A stretch of 64,000 nt of DNA. It comes from an uncultured Bacteroidota bacterium. GTDB lineage: Bacteria; Bacteroidota; Bacteroidia; Bacteroidales; P3. The DNA is taken from assembly GCA_902784865.1 (NCBI GenBank), contig CACZWL010000016.1:36614-100613 (forward strand). The letters run 5' to 3'. The notes below the pieces were generated by a model. It did not search any database. It worked only from the letters and a program-made list of their open reading frames with translations, and had not been told where the DNA came from. This document shows positions 32,331 through 40,950 of the stretch, one piece after another. Numbering within the stretch: the first letter of the stretch is position 1; the number at the start of each line of letters is the position of its first letter. Both the position numbers and the translations under genes were made by a program.

Positions 32331-32852
32331 ATGATAAATTACAAAGAGAAACTGGCTCCAATCAAAGCCTTTGTGTTCGACTTTGACGGCGTGATGACCG
32401 ACGGCAGCGTGTGGACGTATGGCGACGGCGAGACGGTGCGCTGCGGGAACATAAAGGACGGATTTGCACTGCAATACGCGGTGAAGAAGGGGTATATCAT
32501 AGCCGTCATCTCGGGCGCCACTTCGAAAAGCATCGACAACAGGATGGCCTCGCTGGGCGTGGAGCAATGCTACACCGGGTGCGGCGATAAGATACATACT
32601 TTCAACGACTTCCTGCAGAAGAACAACCTCCGCGAAGAGGAGGTCCTCTACATGGGCGACGACCTGCCGGACTACCCCATCCTGAAGCGTGCCGGAGTGA
32701 GCACCTGCCCTGCCGATGCCGCGGTGGAAATCAAGGAGATATGCGACTATATCTCCATCCTTCCGGGGGGACGGGGATGCGTACGCGACGTGATAGAGCA
32801 AGTGCTACGCCTGCACGACCAATGGTTCCACCAAGACGCAGTAGTATGGTAA
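32331..32852 (+). CDS. kdsC: KDO 8-phosphate phosphatase (HAD-III, KdsC)
   Basis: A 173-residue HAD phosphatase with motif I 'DFDGVMTDG' (Asp17 and Asp19), 'VISGATSKSIDNR' (motif II), and the KdsC-type 'GDDLPDYPILKRAGVSTCPADA' (motif IV). It lacks a large cap, as KdsC does, and would work as a tetramer. It hydrolyses 3-deoxy-D-manno-octulosonate 8-phosphate for LPS core synthesis. The gene overlaps the RlpA-like gene by 7 bases. Confidence 0.93.
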   Translation: MINYKEKLAPIKAFVFDFDGVMTDGSVWTYGDGETVRCGNIKDGFALQYAVKKGYIIAVISGATSKSIDNRMASLGVEQCYTGCGDKIHTFNDFLQKNNLREEEVLYMGDDLPDYPILKRAGVSTCPADAAVEIKEICDYISILPGGRGCVRDVIEQVLRLHDQWFHQDAVVW

Positions 32853-33628
32853 GAAAATGCATCACACTGGTTCTGACTGCCTTGTGCATATCCATCAGTG
32901 CCGAGGCGCAGAACTTTTCGGTCGACGACACGGTGACCGAATACCCCCACAAAGGGACCTATTACCACAACAAATTCGAGGGTCGGAAGACCGCCAACGG
33001 CGAAATTTTCGACCAGAACCTGTTCACGGCAGCCCACTGGAAGATAAAGCTTGGCACCTATGTCCTCGTCACCAACCAAAACACTGGCTTGCAGGTGATT
33101 GTAAGAGTCAACGACCGTTGTCCGAAGCGGGGGGTGTTCGACATGAGTCACCGCGCCGCCAACAGCATCGGAATCAAAGGCATGCAGCCGGTCAGAATAC
33201 GCATACTACCAGACGGTTACGAGGAGCGATGGGCTGCGCAGGATGCCATGTTCGACTCGGTGTACTCGAAATTCCGCACTGGCGAAGCCAACAAGCAGCA
33301 AGAGCCACAGAAAACATCGAAAACAACTCATAACCAAACACATAGAAAAGACAACAAAGCCGCCAAACTGCCATCGCTGCCGCCAGCCTCCACGTCTGCC
33401 AACGAGCGCTACAACGTGGCCCTCGGCGAGGTAGCCTCGCACAGCGAGGTGTTCGAGATAATCAGGCGGCTTCCGCAGGCCTACCAAGAGAAAGCCCTGC
33501 TCGACAGCGTCGACTCCGGCGGAATCAGCGTCATGCTGGAATTGAACCTGACCAAGGAGAAAGCGCAGGAGCTGCAGCGCACCCTGAAGACCTCTTTCCC
33601 CGACTGCCGGATAGTCCCCTCGAGGTAA
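32846..33628 (+). CDS. RlpA-like septal-ring protein with double-psi beta-barrel and SPOR-like tail
   Basis: The ATG at 32846 is used; it overlaps the kdsC stop and starts a signal peptide (cleavage near 'AEAQ', residue 22). Residues about 37-115 form the RlpA/expansin-like double-psi beta-barrel ('YYHNKFEGRKTANGEIF', 'VIVRVNDRCPKRGVFDMS'). A Lys/Thr/Gln-rich linker follows, and then a C-terminal SPOR-like domain (about 190-260; 'YNVALGEVASHSEVFEIIRRL', 'LKTSFPDCRIVPSR'). RlpA proteins bind denuded glycans at division sites, and some are lytic transglycosylases. Confidence 0.88.
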   Translation: MVRKCITLVLTALCISISAEAQNFSVDDTVTEYPHKGTYYHNKFEGRKTANGEIFDQNLFTAAHWKIKLGTYVLVTNQNTGLQVIVRVNDRCPKRGVFDMSHRAANSIGIKGMQPVRIRILPDGYEERWAAQDAMFDSVYSKFRTGEANKQQEPQKTSKTTHNQTHRKDNKAAKLPSLPPASTSANERYNVALGEVASHSEVFEIIRRLPQAYQEKALLDSVDSGGISVMLELNLTKEKAQELQRTLKTSFPDCRIVPSR

Positions 33629-33677
33629 AAAAACAAAAAAAATCAAACTTTTTTTTCCGCGATTAAATAATTATTAT

Positions 33678-33685
33678 TATCTTTG
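33678..33685 (+). promoter_or_regulatory. Promoter -7 element of the T9SS cluster
   Basis: TATCTTTG matches TAnnTTTG. T-rich sequence lies about 20 bases upstream in place of a clear -33. The porP-like gene starts at 33763. This is the only clear promoter seen ahead of porP-gldKLMN. Confidence 0.6.
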
Positions 33686-33762
33686 CACAATCAAATCCGA
33701 CCCTCAAAACCGAGGTCCGGATTGACAGAAACGACATGTAACACGATAAAAAACAGGCCATT

Positions 33763-34806
33763 GTGGCAATATTGAATAGACAAAAAACGGGAAATTGGAC
33801 TCGAAAAACTGCGTCATTTTTCATGATGATGGCGCTGTTTTTGCCAGTTGTCAAGGCTCAAAATGAAGGCCAGTATTCCCATTTTATGTACAACCGGTTG
33901 AGCTACAACCCTGCCTACGCGGGCAGCTCGGGAGCCCTCTCTTTCACCCTTCTCTACAACAACCAGTGGATGGGCCTTGACCTGTCGGCACCCACGGCGA
34001 ATATCGACCCGGGCAAGACCCCGACCAACTACCTGTTCTCTTTCGACATGCCGGTGTCGTTCCTGCACGGCGGCCTTGGCCTGACCCTCAACTCGGAATC
34101 TATTGGCTACCACAACAATACCACCATCAACCTCGACTACGCATTCCGCATCTATTGGGGCGACGGAAACCTCTCCGCCGCCGTCGAGGCCAACCTCTAC
34201 AGCTTCGCTTTCAACACCAGCAACCTCTATGGTTCTGACGCCTTTACGGGCGACCCGACCAACCCCCTCTCCGGCACCCAAGACCCGTCGATTAGCGGAC
34301 AGGACCTGTCGGAATTCATGTTCGACGTCTCGACCGGCCTCTACTATCAGGTCCCCGGAGTGTACTATGTGAGCCTCTCGGTGAAGAACCTGCTCGGCTC
34401 TGAGAGCTCCACCCTGCACTGGAAGAACGCCCGCACCCTGTACATCATGGGCGGCTACGAATACACCTTCCCCTTCAATCCCTCGTTCCGGTTGAAGCCG
34501 TCGGCGCTGATCAAATCGGCCGATTTCTCTGTATTCCAAGCCGAAGCGGCCGTACTGCTCGACTACGACAACTTTATCTGGGGAGGTCTCGGCTACCGCT
34601 ACAGAGACGCCTTCACCTTCCTCGCCGGCGTCAGCTGGAAGTGGCTGCGCGTAGGTGTAGCCTACGACCTGACCACCTCGAAACTGGGCACGTTCAAGTC
34701 GGGACGCACATTCGGCTCGCTGGAACTGTTCGTGAACGGAAGCTTCCGCATCGAAACGTCAAAACGCAACCCTACGGTCTCGCGCAACACACGATTCCAG
34801 CTATAA
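33763..34806 (+). CDS. porP: PorP/SprF-family type IX secretion outer-membrane protein
   Basis: This 347-residue protein probably begins at GTG 33763, since an internal ATG at 33823 would leave too short a signal peptide. Cleavage is near 'VKAQ'. The mature sequence is typical PorP/SprF: 'NEGQYSHFMYNRLSYNPAYAGS' at the start, repeating amphipathic strands, and a conserved 'WGGLGYRYRDAFTFLAG'. It is an outer-membrane beta-barrel associated with T9SS. Its position directly before gldK matches porP-porKLMN of Porphyromonas. It does not end in Phe (…TRFQL), which is common in this family. Confidence 0.92.
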   Translation: MAILNRQKTGNWTRKTASFFMMMALFLPVVKAQNEGQYSHFMYNRLSYNPAYAGSSGALSFTLLYNNQWMGLDLSAPTANIDPGKTPTNYLFSFDMPVSFLHGGLGLTLNSESIGYHNNTTINLDYAFRIYWGDGNLSAAVEANLYSFAFNTSNLYGSDAFTGDPTNPLSGTQDPSISGQDLSEFMFDVSTGLYYQVPGVYYVSLSVKNLLGSESSTLHWKNARTLYIMGGYEYTFPFNPSFRLKPSALIKSADFSVFQAEAAVLLDYDNFIWGGLGYRYRDAFTFLAGVSWKWLRVGVAYDLTTSKLGTFKSGRTFGSLELFVNGSFRIETSKRNPTVSRNTRFQL

Positions 34807-34883
34807 TATATAATAGAATATTCATATTAAATGAAACTTTTTTCGCAGAAATTCGTTTAAGTAAAAAATAAAACATTGACCAT

Positions 34884-36245
34884 ATGAAGAAGCTGTTTTT
34901 CATCCTCGCCGCCTCGGTAGCCCTCTTGTGGAGCTGCAAGTCCTCCAACCAAGGAGAAGTGGTAGGCGTCACCGACCGTCCCTACTTCGAGGACATCGAC
35001 CTCAAGGGCATGGTATTCATCAACCAAGGCAACTACACCATGGGTGCTGGCGTTCAGAACGTTACCTATGGGAAAACGCCTCAGCCCCGCAAGATGCAGA
35101 TCAGCTCGTTCTTCATGGACGAGACCGAGGTTACCAACAACGAGTATCGCCAGTTTGTGTATGCCGTGCGCGACTCCATCGCCCGCCGCATCCTGGGTGA
35201 GGCCGGTGTCGAAGGTTTCCTCATCGAAGAAGATAAATATGGCGAGCCCCTCGATCCTCCCATACTCAACTACAAGACAAAAATCAACTACACCGACCCC
35301 GAGATCCGTCAGTACCTTATCGACGGTGGCTTCTACATTGTCGACATCAACCACCGCCGTGCCATCGACGTGTCGAAGATGAACTACGAGTACTACTTCA
35401 TCGACTACGTGCAGGCCGCCGAGAAAGAGAACGGTGTGCAGGCCAAGAGCGAGCACCGCGGCACCTCGTTTGCCGTGCGCCCCAAAGGCCTCAACAACCG
35501 CAACTCGCAGATTCAGCGCGAGTATGTCAACATCTACCCCGACACCCTCTGCTGGGTTCACGACTACGCCTACAGCATGAACGAGGACTATGCCCGCAGC
35601 TACTTCTCCTCGCCTGCCTACGACAACTACCCCGTCGTCGGTGTCAGCTGGCGCCAGGCCCGTGCCTTCTGCGTGTGGCGTTCCAACATGCTCAACCAGC
35701 ATCTTGAGAGCATCAACTACTCGCAGCTCAACGACTTCCGCCTGCCCACCGAGAGCGAATGGGAGTTTGCGGCCCGCGGCGGCATCGCCAGCCAGAGCTA
35801 TCCTTGGGGCGGTCCCTACGTCCGCAACCCCAATGGTTGCTTCCTCGCCAACTACGAGCCCCTCAAGGGCGCCTACGATGACGACGGTGGCGTGCGCACC
35901 CTCATGGTCGGCCACTACGCTCCCAACGACTATGGTCTCTACGACATGGCCGGCAACGTGAGCGAGTGGTGCCTCGATGCCTTCAACGAGTCGACCTACA
36001 TCGTTGCCAACGCCATCACCCCCTACTACAACTACAACGCCAAGGACGACGACCCGCTGGCCATGAAGCGCAAAGTGATTCGTGGCGGCAGCTGGAAAGA
36101 CCAGAAATACTTCATCCAGGTGCAGACCCGCGACTATGAGTTCATGGACACCGCCAAGTGCTACATCGGCTTCCGTTGCGTGCAGCCCTACCTGGGCCGC
36201 GTCAAGGGCGACAACCTGCGCACTGCTTCCAACGTGGCAAGATAA
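34884..36245 (+). CDS. gldK: T9SS ring lipoprotein GldK/PorK
   Basis: A 453-residue lipoprotein with lipobox 'LLWSC' (Cys18) and an FGE/SUMF1-type fold: 'GNYTMGAG', 'DETEVTNNEYRQFVYAVRDS', 'LPTESEWEFAARGG' and 'GLYDMAGNVSEWCLDAFNES'. A large GldK-specific insertion (about 95-210) separates the first two. GldK forms the periplasmic/outer-membrane ring of T9SS with GldN. It is followed by gldL 66 bases downstream. This is a normal full-length GldK. Confidence 0.96.
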   Translation: MKKLFFILAASVALLWSCKSSNQGEVVGVTDRPYFEDIDLKGMVFINQGNYTMGAGVQNVTYGKTPQPRKMQISSFFMDETEVTNNEYRQFVYAVRDSIARRILGEAGVEGFLIEEDKYGEPLDPPILNYKTKINYTDPEIRQYLIDGGFYIVDINHRRAIDVSKMNYEYYFIDYVQAAEKENGVQAKSEHRGTSFAVRPKGLNNRNSQIQREYVNIYPDTLCWVHDYAYSMNEDYARSYFSSPAYDNYPVVGVSWRQARAFCVWRSNMLNQHLESINYSQLNDFRLPTESEWEFAARGGIASQSYPWGGPYVRNPNGCFLANYEPLKGAYDDDGGVRTLMVGHYAPNDYGLYDMAGNVSEWCLDAFNESTYIVANAITPYYNYNAKDDDPLAMKRKVIRGGSWKDQKYFIQVQTRDYEFMDTAKCYIGFRCVQPYLGRVKGDNLRTASNVAR

Positions 36246-36311
36246 AAACACACTCCGCAAGCATAAAGAAACAACACATTTATTAACAAGCAAACACAAA
36301 AACATTGTATT

Positions 36312-37190
36312 ATGAGCTTCATCAACAATCTCGTACGCAGTAAAGGTTACAAGACCTTCATGGCCTACCTCTATGGTTGGGGCGCAGCCGTCGTTATCGT
36401 CGGTGCCCTGTTCAAAATCATGCACTGGCCCGGTGCCAATGAGATGCTTATCCTCGGTATGAGCACAGAAGGTGTCATCTTCTTCCTCTCGGCCTTCGAG
36501 CCTCCTCACAAAGAGTGGGACTGGAGCCTTGTCTACCCTGAACTGGCCGGTATGGTCGAGGGCAGCGGTCTGGAAGGCGAAGATGTGGAATATGACGAGA
36601 ACGGCAACCCCATAGCCAAGGCTGCCAACCTCGCTGTCAGCAAGGACCCCCTTACCGCCAAGCTCGACCAAATGCTCGAAGATGCCAATATCACTCCCGA
36701 ACTTATCGACCGCCTGGGTCAGGGCATGCAGAACCTGGCCGAAAGCGCCAACTCGATGAACAACATGGCCAGCGTCACCGCCGCCACCGACAAGTTTGTC
36801 TCCAACCTTGACGGCGTGGCCAGCCAGGCCGGCCGCCTGCTCGAGAGCATGCAGGGAGCCCCCGAGGCCATCTCGACCCTTTCCTCCATCTACCAGGAGA
36901 CCGCCCAGTCGCTCAACGGCGAGGTCTCTTACGTCGAAGAGATGAAGAAGATGTCGGCCAGCCTCAGCAGCATCAACGCCATGTACGAGATGCAGATCAA
37001 CAATGCCTCCACCCAGATGAACATCAACAAGGAGTTCGAGGAGAAGATGAACACCATGCTCACCAACTTCACCAACTCCGCCGAAGGCATCACCAAATAC
37101 AAAGAACAAGTCGACGCCCTTACCCGCAAAGTTGCCGAGCTCAACAACGTCTACGGCAACATGCTGGCTGCCATGCAGACCAGAATCTAA
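36312..37190 (+). CDS. gldL: T9SS motor protein GldL/PorL
   Basis: This 292-residue inner-membrane protein has two membrane segments (about residues 17-34 and 42-60; 'GAAVVIVGALFKIMHWPGA' is the signature of the first, with the GldL 'KIMHWPGANE'). A long cytoplasmic coiled-coil-rich tail follows. With GldM it forms the proton-driven motor that energises T9SS and gliding. Spacing to gldM is 51 bases. Confidence 0.96.
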   Translation: MSFINNLVRSKGYKTFMAYLYGWGAAVVIVGALFKIMHWPGANEMLILGMSTEGVIFFLSAFEPPHKEWDWSLVYPELAGMVEGSGLEGEDVEYDENGNPIAKAANLAVSKDPLTAKLDQMLEDANITPELIDRLGQGMQNLAESANSMNNMASVTAATDKFVSNLDGVASQAGRLLESMQGAPEAISTLSSIYQETAQSLNGEVSYVEEMKKMSASLSSINAMYEMQINNASTQMNINKEFEEKMNTMLTNFTNSAEGITKYKEQVDALTRKVAELNNVYGNMLAAMQTRI

Positions 37191-37241
37191 GCAACGGATT
37201 TAGAAACTAAAATGGGTAACAAAACGCAAAAAGAATAGACT

Positions 37242-38918
37242 ATGGGCGCAACAAACTGTCCGGAAACCCCGCGACAAAAGATGATTACGATGATGTACCT
37301 CGTGTACACCGCCATGCTGGCTCTTAACGTCTCTGCCGAGGTTATCAATGGCTTCAAGAGCGTGGGTACCGCCATGCAGGAGACCAACAAGAACATGGCC
37401 GTGAAACTCGAAGATACATACAGCAACTTCGATAAGGCCTACCAGAACAGCCCGGAGAAGGTGAAAGAGATGTACACCCGCGCGCAGGAAATCAAGCGTC
37501 TCTCCGGCGACATCACGAGTTTTATCGACAGCATGGAATTTGAATTCATCGGCAGCATCACTGGCGAAGCCGCCATTGATATCTTTGATGCCGATGGCAC
37601 CAAACACTCTCGCAAAATAGCCCTGCGCGACAAAGACGACCCCTCGATTGTCTTCCACGACAGCGTGAAGACCGCCCTCGATATGGCTGGCATCAAGTGG
37701 CTTACCGACAAGCAGTTGGAAGACAACCACAAACCTGCCAACTTCTTCCTGGGCAAATCCGGCGAGGTCCTCCCCGACGCAGCCGCCGCCAAGATTAAAG
37801 AGAAGATTATCAACTTCAAGCAGCGCGTCAACGAAGCCCTCGGCGAGGACTCGTCTCACGTCAAGATGGCCCTCGACATGTCCGACGGCCGCGACAAGGA
37901 CGGCAACTCCGTATCGTGGGAGATGCTCAACTTCAACGAGGTCATCTCGGGTGCCGCCCTCGTCACCCTGACCCGTCTGAAGACCGAGACCATGAACGCC
38001 GAGTTCGACGCTGTCAACCAGCTCTATAAGAAAGTTACCAAGGGCGACATGACGTTCGACCAGGTGGCCATGATTTCGCGTCCCCGTTCCACCTACATAC
38101 TTCAGGGTGGCACCTACGAGACCAAGATCAACGTGGCGGCCTACGACTCGCGTCAGAAGTTCACCGCCCGCGTCAACGGTCAGGAGCTGACCAGTGGCGA
38201 CAGCGGCACCGTTGTCTACCGCACCACCTGCAACACCCTTGGCCCGCAGCGCATCACGGGTACGGCCTACGTCACCTCGCCCGACGGCGGTACGAAGGAG
38301 TATCCCATCAACGATGTCTACTTTGTGGCCAAGCCTGCCGGTGTGGTCCGTCTCGACGGTCTGCAGGTCGTCTATGCCGGTCTTGACAACCCGATTACCA
38401 TTTCTGCCGCCGGTGTCGACACCCGCAACCTTTCCGCCTCTGTCGACGGTGGCCAGGCCACCATCACCCGCGGCGAAGGCGAGGGCAGCTACATCGTCAA
38501 GCCCGCCCCTGGCGCCAAGACCCTCAACATCAACGTCGATGCTACCATCGACCGCAAGACCACCCGCGTCGGCTCCCAGAAAGTCGTCGTCAAGGACATC
38601 CCGCAGCCCATCCTGAGGGTTGCCGGCGTCGAGAACGGCGGCCGCCTGGCCAAGAAAGACATCGCCGAGGGTACCGTCGTCGTCCCCTTGAAGGATCCCA
38701 ACTTCCTGCTCAAGATCGACAACCGTATGATTCGCATCGTCAAGATGAACGTCTCTATCGGTGCCAAGGAAGAGCCCTGCCAGGGACCGAAGATTTCGGC
38801 TGCCGCAGCCTCGATGATCCGCAAGGCTAACCGCGGCGAGAAGCTGTACATCAGCGCCGAGGTCATGATGCCCGACGGCAAGGCCAAAAACGTGACTTAC
38901 ACTGCAACATTAAAATAA
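37242..38918 (+). CDS. gldM: T9SS motor-associated protein GldM/PorM
   Basis: A 558-residue protein opening 'CPETPRQKMITMMYLVYTAMLALNVSAEVINGF', the characteristic GldM N-terminal membrane segment. A large periplasmic part with four consecutive domains follows, including a late Ig-like C-terminal domain ('KDIPQPILRVAGVENGG'). GldM spans the periplasm and couples the GldL motor to the GldKN ring. The gene has the standard place and length. Confidence 0.97.
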   Translation: MGATNCPETPRQKMITMMYLVYTAMLALNVSAEVINGFKSVGTAMQETNKNMAVKLEDTYSNFDKAYQNSPEKVKEMYTRAQEIKRLSGDITSFIDSMEFEFIGSITGEAAIDIFDADGTKHSRKIALRDKDDPSIVFHDSVKTALDMAGIKWLTDKQLEDNHKPANFFLGKSGEVLPDAAAAKIKEKIINFKQRVNEALGEDSSHVKMALDMSDGRDKDGNSVSWEMLNFNEVISGAALVTLTRLKTETMNAEFDAVNQLYKKVTKGDMTFDQVAMISRPRSTYILQGGTYETKINVAAYDSRQKFTARVNGQELTSGDSGTVVYRTTCNTLGPQRITGTAYVTSPDGGTKEYPINDVYFVAKPAGVVRLDGLQVVYAGLDNPITISAAGVDTRNLSASVDGGQATITRGEGEGSYIVKPAPGAKTLNINVDATIDRKTTRVGSQKVVVKDIPQPILRVAGVENGGRLAKKDIAEGTVVVPLKDPNFLLKIDNRMIRIVKMNVSIGAKEEPCQGPKISAAAASMIRKANRGEKLYISAEVMMPDGKAKNVTYTATLK

Positions 38919-38926
38919 ATAGAGAT

Positions 38927-39832
38927 ATGAAAAAGGTTCTGTTCTCCGTGCTCGCTCTCGTAGCCTGCTGCACAACAGTCTGTGCCCAAAGCATCATTGA
39001 TGCCGACGATCAGCGCAAACCCAACGAATTCTACCAGAAAGGCATCGTCGTGGGCAAGAAAGCCATGCCCTACCCTGCCGTCAGGGAGAGCGACGTCATC
39101 TGGGAATGTGTCGTCTGGCGCTCTATCGACCTGCGGGAGAAGTTCAACCAGTTCTTCTATTTCCCCGTCGATGAGGACAAGAACACCCAAGGCCGCACCA
39201 ACCTGGTGAACCTCATTGTCCATGGCGTCGAGAACGGCGAGATACCCGCCTACGAGGACGACGACTTCAAGAAGGAGCTAGACCCCGCCGAGGCCATGAA
39301 GTTCCTCATCGGCAACGATGTCTCCTACGAGGATGTCGCCACCGACGAAGACGGCAACGTCCTCTACGACGAAGACGGTGTGGAAATCATGACCATGCAG
39401 AACAAAACCCGTACGTTCAACAAAGAGTCGGCCAACAAGATCCTGCTCCAGGAGAGGTGGTACATCGACAAGCAGGACTCCCGTCAGAAAGTCCGCATCG
39501 TCGGCCTCGCCTTTATGTACATGAAGGAGATGGGCGACACGAAGGAGAGTCTCCGCGACGTCTACACCGAATCCTTCTGGATTCCCATGGACGACATGCG
39601 CGTGCGCCAGCTCCTGGTCAATGCCAACGCCTACGACGAGAATAACGACGTTGTCGAGCGCTCCTATGACGACATCTTCATCCAGCGCTACTTCGACAGC
39701 TACATCACCCGCCAGTCCAACGTGCAGAACCGCGCCCTCTCCGAGTACCTCACCGGCGAGGATGCCATCCTCCAGTCGCAGGCCATCGAAGACTACATCT
39801 TCGACCTCGAGTCCGACATGTGGGAGTACTAA
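38927..39832 (+). CDS. gldN: T9SS ring protein GldN/PorN
   Basis: This 301-residue protein has a signal peptide (cleavage near 'TVCAQ', residue 22). The mature core reads 'DVIWECVVWRSIDLREKFNQFFYFPVDED', 'TRTFNKESANKILLQERWYIDKQDSR' and 'FWIPMDDMRVRQLLVNANAYDENND', ending 'DLESDMWEY'. GldN binds GldK to form the outer ring. It is 8 bases after gldM. A strong hairpin separates it from a second GldN-like gene. Confidence 0.97.
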   Translation: MKKVLFSVLALVACCTTVCAQSIIDADDQRKPNEFYQKGIVVGKKAMPYPAVRESDVIWECVVWRSIDLREKFNQFFYFPVDEDKNTQGRTNLVNLIVHGVENGEIPAYEDDDFKKELDPAEAMKFLIGNDVSYEDVATDEDGNVLYDEDGVEIMTMQNKTRTFNKESANKILLQERWYIDKQDSRQKVRIVGLAFMYMKEMGDTKESLRDVYTESFWIPMDDMRVRQLLVNANAYDENNDVVERSYDDIFIQRYFDSYITRQSNVQNRALSEYLTGEDAILQSQAIEDYIFDLESDMWEY

Positions 39833-39856
39833 ACAGCTCGAAACAACATCAAACCA

Positions 39857-39893
39857 AAAGAGTTAAGAGCCTCGCGACTCTTAACTCTTTTTT
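39857..39893 (+). terminator. Intrinsic terminator ending 4 bases before a start codon
   Basis: AAAGAGTTAAGAG (39857-39869) pairs perfectly with CTCTTAACTCTTT (39878-39890) around CCTCGCGA and is followed by TTT-TTTC. It closes the gldN message, yet lies only a few bases from the ATG at 39897. The next gene must be expressed by readthrough, or by other means. Confidence 0.88.
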
Positions 39894-39896
39894 CTC

Positions 39897-40766
39897 ATGA
39901 AACGCGCCCCGCTCATACTCCTCCTATGCCTTCTGGCCGCCCCCCTCAACGCCCAGACCACCGACGGACGCAGCCCCGACCAGTTCCACGCCGCTGTCCT
40001 CGTCGGCCAGCAGCGCCCCTTGCCGTTCCCCTTCCTGCGCTACGAGGACATCCTCTGGTCTACCGACCTCTGGCAGACCATCGACGTCGGCGAACTCTTC
40101 AACCAGTTCTTCTTCTTCCCCGACGACGAGAACCACACCTACGGCAAGAAGAGCCTAGCCTACATCATCTGGGACGCCATGGCCGCCGGCGAGATACCCA
40201 TCTACGAGGACGACCTCCTCACCATACCCCTCGACAACGAGGCCTTCGTCCGCCGCTACACCAAGCCCGACACGCTGCTGCTTGAAATCGGTTACGACGA
40301 CGACGACAACGAGATGTACGAGACCGTCATCCGCCCCAAGTACTTCGACGGCGTCGAGGTGCGTCAGTACGCCCTGCGCGACACCTGGTTCATCGGCCGA
40401 CAGGACACGCGCCAGGAGTTCCGCCACATAGCCATGGCACCCGTCAAGGAGACCTACCGCGAGCTGCCCGGCGGCATCGAGGTCAACCTCGGCCTCCTGC
40501 CCATCTTCTGGATCCCCATGCAGCACCCATCGGTCCGCGCGCTCCTGGCACGCCACGTCGCCTACATCGACCACGGCAACGTCGTCCGCCAGCCCTCCTG
40601 GGACTGGGTCTTCCTCAACCGCCACTACAACGCCTACACCATCCGCGAGTCCAACCGCTACGACCGCGCCATCGGCGACTACCTCACCGGCACCAACGCC
40701 CTGCTCGAGGCCGAACTCATCGAAGAAAAAGTCTTCGACATCGAGAACAGCATGTGGGAATACTGA
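39897..40766 (+). CDS. Second GldN-like protein (GldO-type paralog)
   Basis: This 289-residue protein has a signal peptide (MKRAPLILLLCLLAAPLNAQ) and a full GldN-like mature part: 'DQFHAAVLVGQQRPLPFPFLRY', 'LWQTIDVGELFNQFFFFPDDE', 'YALRDTWFIGRQDTRQEFRHIA', 'LPIFWIPMQHPSVRALLARH', ending 'FDIENSMWEY'. It matches the upstream GldN closely in layout and terminal sequence, as GldO does in Flavobacterium. It may be a partly redundant ring subunit. A terminator sits directly at its start codon, so its level is probably low or conditional. Codon use is very G+C-rich. Confidence 0.9.
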   Translation: MKRAPLILLLCLLAAPLNAQTTDGRSPDQFHAAVLVGQQRPLPFPFLRYEDILWSTDLWQTIDVGELFNQFFFFPDDENHTYGKKSLAYIIWDAMAAGEIPIYEDDLLTIPLDNEAFVRRYTKPDTLLLEIGYDDDDNEMYETVIRPKYFDGVEVRQYALRDTWFIGRQDTRQEFRHIAMAPVKETYRELPGGIEVNLGLLPIFWIPMQHPSVRALLARHVAYIDHGNVVRQPSWDWVFLNRHYNAYTIRESNRYDRAIGDYLTGTNALLEAELIEEKVFDIENSMWEY

Positions 40767-40810
40767 CCCCTCCCCCACCCCTTCCTTCCCCCTCGCCGCC
40801 ATGCCCCCTG

Positions 40811-40860
40811 CCATGCACTTACCAAGGCAGAAGAAGGGCAGAACCAAGCACCTCTTATGC
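40811..40860 (-). repeat. Dispersed intergenic TTCTGCC repeat, copy D
   Basis: On the minus strand this reads AGAGGTGCTTGGTTCTGCCC then TTCTTCTGCCTTGGTAAGTG and CATGGCAGGG. The CATGGCAGGG tail is shared with copy E. It lies at the end of the second gldN gene, before the shared terminator. Confidence 0.8.
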
Positions 40861-40891
40861 ACTGACAACCAGCCGTTTATGTACATGCCAA

Positions 40892-40928
40892 AAATCCCGT
40901 TTTCGCCAAAAAACGGGCATTTTTTTGC
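40892..40928. terminator. Bidirectional terminator between the gldN paralog and rluD
   Basis: CCCGTTTT (40896-40903) and AAAACGGG (40910-40917) form the stem, with ATTTTTTT on the plus side and ATTTTT on the minus side. It ends both convergent transcripts. Confidence 0.85.
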
Positions 40929-40950
40929 AAGAAATATAACGCACTGATTG

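Noticed and set aside
34857-37109. 750-codon minus-strand frame opposite gldK and gldL
   Set aside because: Antisense to two unmistakable T9SS genes; composition is that of a shadow frame.
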